DNA from: Dermacentor variabilis
Taxonomy: Eukaryota > Arthropoda > Arachnida > Ixodida > Ixodidae
NCBI RefSeq assembly: GCF_050947875.1
Contig: NC_134572.1
Span: 127,534,605 to 127,598,604 of the forward strand
Direction: 5' to 3'
Length of the DNA: 64,000 bases
Shown: positions 10,082 through 41,956 of the stretch, in pieces
Layout of the letters: every line of letters begins with the position of its first letter
How positions within the stretch are numbered: the first letter of the stretch is position 1
Position numbers and translations under genes: made by a program
Notes under the pieces: generated by a model
The model's database searches: none
What the model was told of the DNA's origin: nothing
The model's input: only the letters and a program-made list of their open reading frames with translations

Positions 10082-13000
10082 TATGGATGGAAACAACTTT
10101 ATTCTGAATCCGGCAAATTTGATGACCCGGGCTCAGGTCTCCCATGAGGTGACTTCGAGGCCTTGCCTCGTCGCCGCCTCTCGGGCTTGCTGGACAGCCC
10201 ACTCTTGTGTCTTGAGGTTGGAGCTGCGCAGAGCGGCGGCCCACTTCGACGCAAGAGCCTCCGGAGCTACTGCCATTGTAGCTGATGTAACCCGACACTC
10301 CCACAACATGTGTGACAGCGTCGCTCTAGTGTCCTGACATAATTTGCAAAGAGCATTCGGGTATTGCGCGGGGAAAATGTGCTGCAATCGCACCGGACTG
10401 GGGAATGTTTGTGTTTGCAATTGTCGCCAGATGACTGCCTGGCGACGTTTCAGCATGGGGTGAGGTGGGGGCAGCAACCGCCTGCCTAGCTGGTAGTGCT
10501 TGGTGATGTCATTATACCTGACCAGGCGTTCTCGCGTGCTTTGAGCCAGCAGTTCCGAACTCGAAGAGGCGGTCCCCGATTCTGCGCGGCGGGTCAGTTC
10601 TCGCGCAGAGCGGTGTGCTACTTCGTTCAAGTTAATGAGGCCCTCATCGGTGGGGGTGGCGACGTGCGCTGGAAACCATATGATGGCGGTGTTATTGAAG
10701 TGCTGTCGACCAGCTTTCCTTAGAATCTGGAGAGCTTCGGAGGAAATGCGCCCCGGCGCGTAGTTGCGAACTGCGGATTGTGAGTCGCTAAACACTACCT
10801 CGCAGAGGGGGTCGGTAAGCGCAAGCGCAATCGCTACCTCTTCTGCTGTTTCGGGGTATTCCGTTGCGACACTACACGCGTGCGTAAGCCTGGAGCTAAC
10901 GTCTACGACTACCGCCGTGAACCGGCGTTCTCGCGTGTATTCTGCGGCGTCTACAAAGCGCGTAGTCCTCTTTCCACCCAAGGAGCGCAGCAGTGCCTTG
11001 GCACGGGCCTGGCGTCGGCCCCGATTAAATTCGGGGTGCATGTTTCGAGGTATAGGGGCGACAATCAGTGTGTCGCTGAGGTCAGGTGGAATGACCTGTT
11101 TCTGACCGTGTTGGACGTGGTAGTTGAAGCCGAGTTTCCGCAGGATGTACCGGCCCGTGGCTGTCAGAGACATGCGTTCGAGTTGAGAGGTTCTTTGCAC
11201 ATCCACGATTTCCTCAAGCGTGTTGTAGACCCCCAGCTGTAGCAGACGAGCAGTGCTTGTGGACTCCGGTAGGCCAAGGGCGATCTTGTAAGTCCTGCGT
11301 ATAAGGGTGTTGATTTTCTCCCTTTCAGTGACATTCCAGTTGTGGAAGGCAGCCACATAAGTGATGTGACTGATTGCGAAAGAGTGTATGAGGCGCATGA
11401 CACTGTCCTCCTTCATGCCCGTGTGCTTGTTTGTAATGCGTTTGATCAGGCGGGTAGCCGCTGTAACCTTGCCTTCGATTTTGCGAATAGCTTCTATGTT
11501 TGACCCGTTGGCTGTTATATGCATGCCTAGGATGCGTATCTTCGGGACTCGGGGAATGCAGGAGCCGTCTTGCGTATAGAGGATTATGTCGTCACATTGG
11601 CGCCATTCGGCTGTAGGCTTGGGCCGGCGGCGCGAGCGGTAGACGAGCAGCTCCGATTTCAGTGGAGATAGTCGGAAACCTGTGTCTTGTAGGTAGGTTT
11701 CGACTGCAGAGACAGCTGCTTGTAAGGGGCATTCTATCTGACCGTCACTGCCCTTGTTGACCCACAGGGTGATGTCATCTGCGTACAAGGCGTGATGGAG
11801 GCCATCGATCTCGTCGAGGTAGGCCGGGAGACCCAGCATCACGAGGTTGAAAAGGAGCGGGGATATGACCGATCCTTGAGGAGTGCCGGTGCTTCCTAGT
11901 GTATGTTCGTCGGATGTCATGCTGCCGACCGCGAGGGTGACTGTGCGGCGCGACAGGAAGTCTCTGACGTAGTTGTAGCTTCGCGCACCCAAGTTGAGCT
12001 TGTTTATGCGGCTCAGGATTGCTGCATGTGCTACATTGTCAAATGCCTTTTCCAAGTCCAGGCCGAGGATGGCCCGGTTGCCGCTAGTTGGGTCATTGAT
12101 AATCTCGTGGTAGAGCTGGAGCATGACGTCTTGAGTGGAGAGGTGTGACCGGAAGCCCACCATAGTGGGTGGGTAGGCTCCAGTGTCCTCGAGGTGGTGG
12201 TTGATGCGGGAGAGGAACGCGTGCTCCATCACCTTGCCAACGCAGGATGTGAGGGAAATGGGCCGCAAGTGATCGAGGCTGGACGGCTTGCCTGGCTTCG
12301 GTATCAGGACTGCTTTAGAGCGTTTCCACGCCTCTGGGATGCAACCTGCTCGCCAGCATTTGTTGATGTATGCCGTAAGAGCGGTTATCGAGGCATCGTC
12401 GAGGTTTCTTAGAGTCTTGTTCGTAACCTTGTCGGGACCAGGTGCTGATTTGCCATTAAGGTCGTGGAGAGCTGCGCGGATCTCTGACTCGTGAAATTCT
12501 TCATCGAGTGTCACATTTGTCTCTCCAGTGTAATCCCCGTGTTGAACATCGGGCCGTCGAGGGAAGTACTTGGCTAGCAGGCGTGTCACGAGCTGGTGAT
12601 CACTCGTGGTAGCCTGTTCCTTGTGCAAAAGGCGTTGCAGGTTTGCTTGCTGAGCAGACTTGCTCTGCGTTTCCCCCAAGAGGTGACGAAGGAGACGCCA
12701 CGTGCTGCCATTGTGGAGCTGCCCATCGACTGCGTTGCAGATGTCATACCACTGTTGGCGGCTTAAGGTCCGGCAATGGTCTTCCAGCTGGCGATTGATA
12801 TGTGCGATCTTCTTACGAAGCTTTCGGTTGTGCCTTTGCTGCTTCCATCTTGCGTTTAGTGACGTCTTGGCTTCCCAGAGGTGGGCTAGTCGGCTGTCGA
12901 TCTTGTCAACCTGGAATTCGGGTGCGAGCGTCTGCGTCGCCTTGTTCATGTCGTCGTTGAGCGTCTCCATCCATGCCTCGATGTCATCGATGTTCTCCTC

Positions 13001-13140
13001 ACCTCTCTGTTCAGCTCGCTGCTTTCGGAATTTGTCCCAGTCCGTCCATTTGAATAGCTTAGGAAAAGGGGGTGTACCCGCCTGAGGAATTTGTGTTTCT
13101 ATGATCATGTGGTCACTCTTCAACGAATGTCTGTCACGCT
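10082..13140 (-). mobile_element. 5'-truncated RNase H-bearing LINE (I-type clade) with apparent TSD
   Basis: A non-LTR retrotransposon on the minus strand. Its 5' truncation falls inside the endonuclease, just before its terminal SDH motif; the 3' end has a short UTR with AATAAA (minus strand, near 10100) and a 'ccatccat' tail. The flanks carry a 13 bp direct repeat with one mismatch: aacatggttcact at 13141-13153 and aacattgttcact at 10066-10078. The single open frame inside is uninterrupted, so this copy is recent on the scale of the other repeats here. It cannot be autonomous, because most of the endonuclease is missing. Confidence 0.9.
10133..13123 (-). CDS. LINE ORF2: reverse transcriptase, RNase H and CCHC knuckle (endonuclease lost)
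   Basis: A 996-codon open frame without stops. The first codon shown is TTG, not ATG: the frame simply continues from the truncation at 13138. Order of parts, with residues counted from 13123: SDH at 3-5 (end of the APE-type endonuclease); RT with APGPD at 227-231, RPISLTS at 287-293, TPQGSVISPLLFN at 414-426 and YADD at 447-450; RNase H at about 721-845 with acidic residues in FVDAAEY, AEEVAIALA and FSDSQSA; and a C-terminal zinc knuckle C926-x2-C929-x8-H938-x4-C943. An RT plus RNase H plus CCHC arrangement belongs to the I/R1/LOA group of LINEs. The protein would copy its own RNA at a nicked target, but without endonuclease this copy needs help in trans. Any expression would depend on outside promoters. 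Confidence 0.92.
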   Translation of the reverse strand: MKSDHMIIETQIPQAGTPPFPKLFKWTDWDKFRKQRAEQRGEENIDDIEAWMETLNDDMNKATQTLAPEFQVDKIDSRLAHLWEAKTSLNARWKQQRHNRKLRKKIAHINRQLEDHCRTLSRQQWYDICNAVDGQLHNGSTWRLLRHLLGETQSKSAQQANLQRLLHKEQATTSDHQLVTRLLAKYFPRRPDVQHGDYTGETNVTLDEEFHESEIRAALHDLNGKSAPGPDKVTNKTLRNLDDASITALTAYINKCWRAGCIPEAWKRSKAVLIPKPGKPSSLDHLRPISLTSCVGKVMEHAFLSRINHHLEDTGAYPPTMVGFRSHLSTQDVMLQLYHEIINDPTSGNRAILGLDLEKAFDNVAHAAILSRINKLNLGARSYNYVRDFLSRRTVTLAVGSMTSDEHTLGSTGTPQGSVISPLLFNLVMLGLPAYLDEIDGLHHALYADDITLWVNKGSDGQIECPLQAAVSAVETYLQDTGFRLSPLKSELLVYRSRRRPKPTAEWRQCDDIILYTQDGSCIPRVPKIRILGMHITANGSNIEAIRKIEGKVTAATRLIKRITNKHTGMKEDSVMRLIHSFAISHITYVAAFHNWNVTEREKINTLIRRTYKIALGLPESTSTARLLQLGVYNTLEEIVDVQRTSQLERMSLTATGRYILRKLGFNYHVQHGQKQVIPPDLSDTLIVAPIPRNMHPEFNRGRRQARAKALLRSLGGKRTTRFVDAAEYTRERRFTAVVVDVSSRLTHACSVATEYPETAEEVAIALALTDPLCEVVFSDSQSAVRNYAPGRISSEALQILRKAGRQHFNNTAIIWFPAHVATPTDEGLINLNEVAHRSARELTRRAESGTASSSSELLAQSTRERLVRYNDITKHYQLGRRLLPPPHPMLKRRQAVIWRQLQTQTFPSPVRLQHIFPAQYPNALCKLCQDTRATLSHMLWECRVTSATMAVAPEALASKWAAALRSSNLKTQEWAVQQAREAATRQGLEVTSWET

Positions 13141-13290
13141 AACATGGTTCACTGAGTGGTTGCCACTGGGTATGCGCCTATGTTAAAAAAATATTTGTCA
13201 CATGAACTAGGTTCACCAGTTACGGGCCGTTCTTCATTGAACCTCTCTGGCGCCAGCTTACGTAACTGGCCTCTTCAATAAAATAAAATT
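13141..13290. repeat. Degenerate units of a ~65-75 bp repeat beside the LINE
   Basis: Contains phrases such as 'ggttcactgagtgg', 'gccactgggtatgcgcc', 'ttcttcattgaacctctctggcgcc' and 'ctcttcaataaa'. The same phrases build the tandem array at 44460-44820. The LINE at 10082-13140 appears to have inserted into such a repeat, since related phrases ('gaaccaacattgttcactag') also lie on its other side. Confidence 0.5.
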
Positions 13291-14307
13291 AATCTTTCTC
13301 CCGTGTTGGGGAAATCCAAACCGTGTCATGTATATATTCAGAAAATCTTCACTGAATATATATTCAGGCATGTGCCACGCATGGACCTCGCGGCGTCACC
13401 GCAGCTAGGTGGTGCAGCTTTTCGAGAGGAAAGTGCGATTGAGGAGGCCGGCTCCAGTATACGCCTCACATGCTTTTGGGTGGTGACTTTACGGTGTGTC
13501 GCTGCATTTTTTAATGGTAATCTCATTAACGCCAACAGTCATCTTTGATGGTTTGTGAGGGTCTTTCTTTTTTGTCTGCAATCATGTTCATTACCTTTCT
13601 GCTAACTCATGTTTTATAAGGTCCCTGAGGAGCCATGAAAGTTTACTAGAACATAGTAAGTCGGGCATAATACCTTACTGTCATATTACCATAGTATACG
13701 ACAGAAAGGGGTCAACATAGTATGAATAGCAAGCATACTGAGATGGCGCCCTTTGCTTAAGGAGAGGACATACAAGCTTCTTGAAGCTCCAAGTCATGCA
13801 CTAACTCATTACCCTCGGCAACCACCACTCACCGTTTTCCGTCAGACGTTTGACGATAACTGCCCTTTTAGGTTGCCTCTGCTGGTTCCAGGGAAAACAA
13901 TATCTTCATTTCTATTCACGCACTCTATCGCCGTGTCGATACTTCGCGATTGCGCCGAAGAATGCTAATCGTAGAGGGTCGTGAAGGGGGCAATATAGAC
14001 CTCGAACTCAATGATTTATTGTAGATAACACGAAGCATTCACATATGGCGACTTGGTCTGCGCATGTGATAAATGATAGTCTGCCGTTGTCGTCACGCTA
14101 CGCGAACTGGTCGCATGTCAAGAACCTTGTTTTACTCGCCTTATGTTTGTGCGCCGGACGTCGCTCCCTCGTTTCTTTCGTCTCTTTATCGCATTTTACC
14201 CCTTTTTTTATCGCCCTCTTAAGCACACTCTTGCACGTGCGGTCACGAGCAGCCGCACTGGCAGTTCGACGCTGCTTCTCTGTGTTTTCTGGCTCAGTCG
14301 TATTGTA
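13291..14307. other. Upstream region of P450-A
   Basis: AT-rich with a short imperfect palindrome (tatattcag...ctgaatata) near 13335-13365. A pyrimidine-rich stretch (about 14160-14220) precedes the start codon. No TATA box or initiator can be singled out with confidence, and the transcription start cannot be fixed from sequence alone. Confidence 0.4.
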
Positions 14308-35620
<21,313 letters not shown>

Positions 35621-35715
35621 TGAGCAGGTGTTAGGTGTCACTCTAAGCATACTACGCTGAGACATCGTGGTGGTACACTATAACGACAAACTGTAATTAG
35701 GGTATTGAATTAACT

Positions 35716-35721
35716 AATAAA
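35716..35721 (+). promoter_or_regulatory. Candidate polyadenylation signal of P450-A
   Basis: AATAAA 96 nt after the P450-A stop, the first canonical hexamer downstream. The 3' end is inferred, not observed. Confidence 0.6.
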
Positions 35722-37731
35722 ATCACTGTTTTCTAATTACTTTACTCGCATATATACAGAAACAGTGCGCTGAGAAGGAATACTACAATAGAGCAGCCTA
35801 AATATAAGAGGCTACGCGGAACAATCGGCCATTATGCAAGCCAGCAAAGTGAGGACGACGCTTGGGACGTTCCGATCGATTGCGCACTCATCGAGATTGT
35901 TTAAGAGCCCAGAGCAGCTTTGAAGCCGTGGTATAGAGGCTGAATGCTTGCTCTCCCCTGCCCCCCCCCCCATTAGGCCAGCCTTCTACATATTACAGGA
36001 AGAAGGTAACCACAATTTCTTTAATTGCTTCCTTAATAGTTAATAAATTCTATTTGAATCAGAGAAGTCATAGGCTGCAACAAAAGAAGAAAAAATCACC
36101 TGCAGCTTTTACTGCCTGTGAGGGCCGCTACAAGTGCTGCGCAGAAAGGTGCGTAAATCTTCAAGGTGGACATGTTGAGGAGATTGACGCGTACTTGCAG
36201 AATGCTGATTCTGTGAAGGAGGTTACCCATGGGTACGTTTTCATTACTTTCGAAAATGTCAATCGCATACTGTGGGAATTCTACTGTAGTTCCCCTCACA
36301 TCTGAGTGCTCAAATCCGTGTCACCGGTTATTCTTCTTTCGTCGAAACTGTAACACTTTGCACGCAGTTCTTTACTTAAATATGAAATCAAAGTTCATTG
36401 ACCATTACCAAGTAAACAAAGCACCCGTTAAACTACACAAGTCGCAGAAAAGGTTATTGATTACAAGTAATTATTTACAGGTAATGGGTTGCGCACAATT
36501 CTGCAAGAAACCCAGCTTCGAGCCCCGTAGGGAGGTTGTGCTTTCTAATTATATTTCTTGTTCTATTTGCCCCTTCTGTGCTGGCTATTTTTCTACAGTC
36601 GTTTCTATTTCTACGCGAAGCCATAAGAATTTAGGCAAAAGTTGTGCGAAGAATAGCAAAATAAGAAAGAATTCACCGATCACGAACCCAACGTGGCCGC
36701 AAAACTTAGGCGAACCTTAATTTCCACAGGCGCCACCCGGGTCTCAACAAAAATATACCAGTTAAGGATAGCCTCCGAGGTCTGCGCAGGTGCGAAACAT
36801 GGCCTCGACTGCTTCCTGGTTTCGACATGACCGTGCTTTCCGAAGCCATCGGCGCAAAAAGGAAACGGATAGTGACCGTTCTTGACGCCAGGAAATGACG
36901 CAGCTTCGAATACCCGCAAAGACGAGTTAAAAAGAACGGCCTTGGAGCGGAAGCAGTTATTTCTTCTTCTTTTCCACAAGAACAGCTTTGTCTGTTTGCT
37001 TTGATCACTGCACGCTTTCTACTTGTCTGCATTCAAAAGAAACAACGTTATCGTCTGGTGACTGCAGGCATAGGCGGCGAGGTTTCATTTTTCCGGGGCG
37101 GGGCTTGGGGCCCGACCAGCTTTCTGAACCCTCCATATATATATATATATTTCTTGCACTCGAAGAAACTTCGGTTGATCTCGAAGAATTGAGCGCTGAA
37201 GTGACGGCGTTATATGAGTATATACACGACCTGATAGTAGGAGACTGTTAAATTTTACAGCCTCAGTACTCTCGGCGGTGTAATCTTCCTTCGTATAATT
37301 GTCGCATACTTGGCTATCAATAATACTGCTTCGCCTTCCCGGCGAAACTACAGCTCCTCTCTCTCTCGCTCTCTCTTGTTCTTTTTTTGTGAGTCCAAGC
37401 GCTACTGCGCATAATTGCTGTTGATTCTGATTTAGAGTGAATCCGACTTGGTCTCATTTCGGTTACTGAGTGAATTATACATTGTTCCCCAACTATCATG
37501 CACGAAGACTTAAAGAAGGAGAAGTTGCGTTACTCGAAGAAAACTAGTGCATATTATTTCCACTACAGTGTAGTAGCCGCCAGTTTTTCGGCGCGTACTC
37601 TATTGTGCTTCTGTGCATGTATGGGGGGTGCCGCGAGAGGGACGACTAGTACATATATTTGTCTGACCTTCGTGCTTGCGCCTTCAGACATTCTTGTGGA
37701 TTTGTTTCACTACGTTTTATCGGCCCTAATC
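35722..37731. other. Intergenic stretch, nothing recognised
   Basis: 2.0 kb with a C run (35962-35971) and a short AT run (37136-37151). Open frames up to 163 codons (36229-36720, +) show no domain and no splice-consistent structure. Confidence 0.5.
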
Positions 37732-37740
37732 GACCTGAAT

Positions 37741-37985
37741 AGGAATTAAGAATTAAATTATAAGGTTTTACGTGCCAAAACCACTTCGTGATTATGAAGC
37801 TCGCTGTAGTGGAGGACTCCGGAAACGTCAACCACCTGGGGTTCTTGAACGTGCACCTAAATCTAAGTACACGGGTGTTCTCACATTTCGCCCCCATTGA
37901 AATGCGGCCGCCGTGGCACGGATTCGATCCCGCGACCTCGTGCTCAGCAGCCCAACACCATAGCTACTGCGCAACCACGGCGGGT
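37741..37985 (-). mobile_element. tRNA-derived SINE with 9 bp target-site duplication
   Basis: Minus-strand copy of the 2578/6920 family with an intact head (acccgccgtggttgcgcagt), B box and body. It is flanked by gacctgaat at 37732-37740 and 37986-37994. It sits directly upstream of the CR1-like LINE remnant. Confidence 0.93.
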
Positions 37986-38056
37986 GACCTGAATTTCAAA
38001 GCAAATTATGCGTTTTCTAAACGAACAAGGCAATAAGATTCTGCAAGTACGCAAGT

Positions 38057-40687
38057 ATGCAAATATACATACACTGTGAAGAAACAGCACCACCTGGTTT
38101 TGACGTTGCTAGAGTTGACAGGAAGCACGGCCGAGGAGGTGATGCAGCGCTTTTCCTCAAATCTGACCTACAATATTCTGTAATCTTAGCTCCAATCGAA
38201 CTAGAATCAGTTTGGTATAAAATATACCTTGAGAAGAGATCAATAACAGTTGGCATCCCACATCGCCCTCCCGTTTCTTCTCCTGACCTCTTATTTAGTC
38301 TGAATACGTTTTTACACGAGCGCGACATCCTCTCTTCAGACATACTGCTCATGGGTGATTTTAATGCTACAGATATATCATGGACGGCATTAGCCCTGTC
38401 TGTTGATGAGCATCGCTCATCGAGTGAGCTTCTCGAGCTGCCACAGTCGACTGGTCTTAAACAGATAGTAGACCCTCCTACCAGAGGCGAAGCCCTTCTA
38501 GATCTTGTCTTTCTCAGCCAACGCCTCGTCGATGGCACTTTCGAATGTGAAGTCACCGACAGTATTTCGAATCATCGAGCAGCTTCAGTATGTATTTCTC
38601 TTACGATAAGAAAGCCACACATTTCGTACACCTCATTTCCAAACTTCGATTGTGCAGATGATGCTTCCATTATGGATACCCTGAGGGAAAATTTCGACAA
38701 CTTTGTGCAAATAAATGCTGCCAATGGGGGTAATGATTGAGTTTATTTTTTCGAAAACCTCATTCTCATGCATTCGCCGTTTTGTCCCTGTTAAAACAAA
38801 AAAACTTGGATGACCACAGATATTTTACACATGTCACGACGTGTCAATAGACTACGGCGCTCAAAGCTGAGTGGTGATCCCGCTAAACTACGATGTTTAG
38901 CCAAGTGAAGGAGGAACTTCGAGATAAACTTAAATCGACGAAAGACTTCTACTTTAGAGCAAGATTGCCTCAACTTCATAAAAGCAATTGAAAAAATTAG
39001 GCAATCCATCTGACCTTGTGGGATTTGTAACCCCACTCTTGCAATTAATGAGGAGTCTACTAGGAGCTCTAATAAAATCGCATCTGCCTTTAACTCATAT
39101 TTTCAATCCGTTTTTGCGCAAGATAACCTTGAAGTTCCTCCTTTTCAATATGATATGGCATCAACAATTAGTGACCTCTCTGTATCACTTAACGTAGTCC
39201 TTAATTTAGTGTTAAAACTCGGTAGTAAGAAATCCTGTGGTCCTGACGGCATTTGCAATGCTTTCCTTGTTCGTTACTCCCTTTCGACTAGTCGTTGTCT
39301 TACACGTATTTTCAACAAATCATTACCAACAAATCATTACCAACTGCGTCTGTTCCTTTTATGGCAACGTGCTAAAATTTTACCTTTGCCCAAATCTGGT
39401 AATAAGCATTTCTTAACTAACAGCCGACCAATTTCCCTAACCTGTCACTCGGGATTACCTAGTATTCAGTAACATACTAAATGATTGTCAGCATGGTTCT
39501 CGTCGTGGTTCTAGCGCCGTAACCCAACTCACGCATCACATTGTTAAAGAACTATTCATTGGTACACAGGTTGACGCAATTTTTATACATCTGTCCAAAG
39601 CGCTCGACGCTGCGGTTTACCATAAGCTACTACTTAAACTCAGCCTCATCCTAAATAATTCTAAACTCGTATGCTGCATTGCCAGTTCTCCGTCTGACCG
39701 TTCCCAATGTGTACGCTATAATGCTTCTGACTCCCCTATTACTAACGTTTCCCCTGGCGCGCCGTAGGATACAGTCGTCGGCCCACTTCTCTTTTTACTT
39801 AACATTAATGACTCGCCACAAAATATAATTACTAAAGTACGTCTCTATGCTGATGATTGCATCCTCTGTCACGATATTAAATCCCCTGAAAATCATACTG
39901 TTCTTAATGACGCATTCTCACACTTGTGTTCATGGTATAACACCTGGCAGATGAACGCAAACGTCACCGAAGCCGTTTCAATGACATTCACTAGGCGTTT
40001 AACTCCTTCCGCCTTTTCGTACGCTTTCAATAACTCCTTTCTACTAAAAGTGCCCCAATATAAGTACCTCGGGCTCTTATTCTCTCACAACTTATATTGG
40101 AGCAAGCATATTGAAGCATTATGTGCTAAATCACTTAAAGAACTCGGCTATCTGCAACGCACCCTTCGTGTGACTCCTCAAGAAACTATACTCCTAACAT
40201 AGAAAACACTAATCCAGCCAATCCTTGAATACGCATTTAAAATTTGGAACGCTTTTCATAAAAACAATATTAACAAGATTGAGTCCGTACAAAAGTAAGC
40301 TGTTCGTTTTCTATACCGTCGCTACGACAGGGATTTTTCACCTTCCCCTAACCTCTCTAATATCAACATAACCACTCTGGCAACACGTCGCCACAACGAA
40401 AAAATAAAGTTCTTGCGCACCTTAGCTCTCCACGCTGAACACGCTTAGATAAACACTTCTGATTTGCTGAAGCTTCCCGCACCCGTAGCTCTCACAACTT
40501 AGATCTCTTGCCACTGCACTCTAGAACTGATGTGTAAAACCTACTCTTTTCTCCTCAACAATTGAACGTTGGAACGCATTACCCGGAAATGTTCGTTCCT
40601 TGCCCCTGACCAGCTTTTTGTCTGCAATTGACAAATAATGTTATCGCCGCTCCTACTATAGCCCAGATGTGTTGCAGTATAAATGAA

Positions 40688-40738
<51 letters not shown>

Positions 40739-40739
40739 A
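38057..40739 (+). mobile_element. Decayed CR1-like LINE with endonuclease and RT
   Basis: The frame 38057-38740 is the APE-type endonuclease, 5'-truncated: GRGGDAALFLKSD, DILLMGDFNATDISW (GDFN box), DPPTRGEALLDLVFLSQ, and SISNHRAASV where SDH is expected. After frameshifts and stops the RT follows: KKSCGPDGICNAFLV, SRPISLT, GPLLFLLNINDSP, RLYADDCILC (YADD) and QYKYLGLLFSHNL. The 3' end is an (AAAT)n tail at 40683-40739. The order and motifs fit the CR1/L2 group. It has many stops and is inactive. Confidence 0.85.
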
Positions 40740-40809
40740 CTGGCAGTTCCGTCCAAAAGGCGACGCACCGATTGCGACAGTAAATTAGCAGATAGCTGTA
40801 CGAAGTAAA

Positions 40810-41786
40810 GGACCCTATAACGTAAAACTATATATAGTCCAATTTGTTTTTATTTCAATCTCTGACGTCAAATTTGCGTAACTGCCGACGCAAGCATCAG
40901 GCGGTCACCCACAGGGTTTTCTCAACGGACCAATCAAGCACTCTCGTCGTTCACAGGAGGTCACTTTTCTTCACTTGAAAAACAAATAACATTGCCTACA
41001 CTGAGCAGCTTGTCTCATCTAATTGGCTCACAAGAGGCGAGGGGCGCGCTCAAGCGGAGAGGGATTCCACTGCACTGAAAATCGATAATCGGATGAAGAT
41101 GGTGGTGCCGGCGTCTGCGATTGGTCAGCTTTCCCTTACTTAGCTTACGGTAGCTCGTTAACAATCGCGGCGGCATGCAACAGAAGCTTAAAAATGACAC
41201 TAAAACTGATCCCCAGCAAAGAAGAGTTGGCAGAACAAGGTCGTAAACGTGCCGAAAGTGTTCGAAAATGTTACACAGCCACGCTAAAAGTTTTATTACA
41301 TGCAAATGAACCCACGCTCTCCGGAAAGGTGTGAGTATCCAGTGCCTAAGCGATCGGCGGCAGCCATCTTTTATTCCTTTCGGAACGGGGCAGCCTGTGG
41401 CTATTCAGAAGAAAATTCAGTTTTGTTCGGCATATTATTGCATCTTTAACGCGTACACTTCACTTTGACGCGCTGAGTTTTTGTGGTTTTGCGACGTCGC
41501 GTGACAGGCAGGTGAAGTAGGTGCAGCCCGAAAACTTTTGACCAATAGCCGAGGGCCAATGGCTAAGAGGCAGTCGAATCAGAAATAACTATTTTTTTTT
41601 GTTCCAACAAATCATGCATAATCAGTGTGTACACGTCATATCAGATGGGGAGCTATCGTGGTTTTCGTGGCGTCGTGTGACAGACAAGTGAAGTGGGGGT
41701 GGTCCAAAATGTTTTTCAACAATCGCGGATGGCTGATTGCAGAATTGGAATAGAAAAGTTTGGAATAGGTTTACACTATAGGTGCC
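40810..41786 (+). mobile_element. ~1 kb non-autonomous inverted-repeat DNA element, copy 3
   Basis: Matches copies 1 and 2 along its length ('ctataacgtaaaactat' start, 'gcggtcaccc', 'gattggtcagctttccctta', the internal 'gacgtcgcgtgacaggcagg', 'gaattggaatagaaaagttt' end). It is more diverged at both ends, so the target duplication is not visible. It lies 70 bp after the CR1-like tail. Confidence 0.84.
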
Positions 41787-41836
41787 ATGCACCGTAGTTT
41801 TATCGGCCGTATAAACTTGAACTATCAAAATTAACA

Positions 41837-41956
41837 ATGATACGATGTGTAAGCATGACCCAACGAGGACGTAGAAAGAAACAGAGACAACGCTGTCTTT
41901 GTGTGTGTCTGCTTCTTTCTACGTCCTTGTTCAGTCGCGCTTACGCATTCTATCAT
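41837..41956. repeat. 120 bp imperfect palindrome with a GT-rich loop
   Basis: The left arm runs from 41837 (atgatacgatgtgtaagc...aggacgtagaaagaa). The right arm ends at 41956 and is its complement, with an inner perfect core ggacgtagaaagaa/ttctttctacgtcc. Arms of about 50 bp surround a short loop containing gtgtgtgt. Confidence 0.88.

Noticed and set aside
14143..14307. Upstream in-frame start for P450-A
   Set aside because: It would add a hydrophobic Phe-rich leader unlike a mitochondrial presequence; the ATG at 14308 gives the expected one.
36229..36720. 163-codon plus-strand frame after P450-A
   Set aside because: No domain, irregular composition, and not conserved as an exon of either P450; likely chance.
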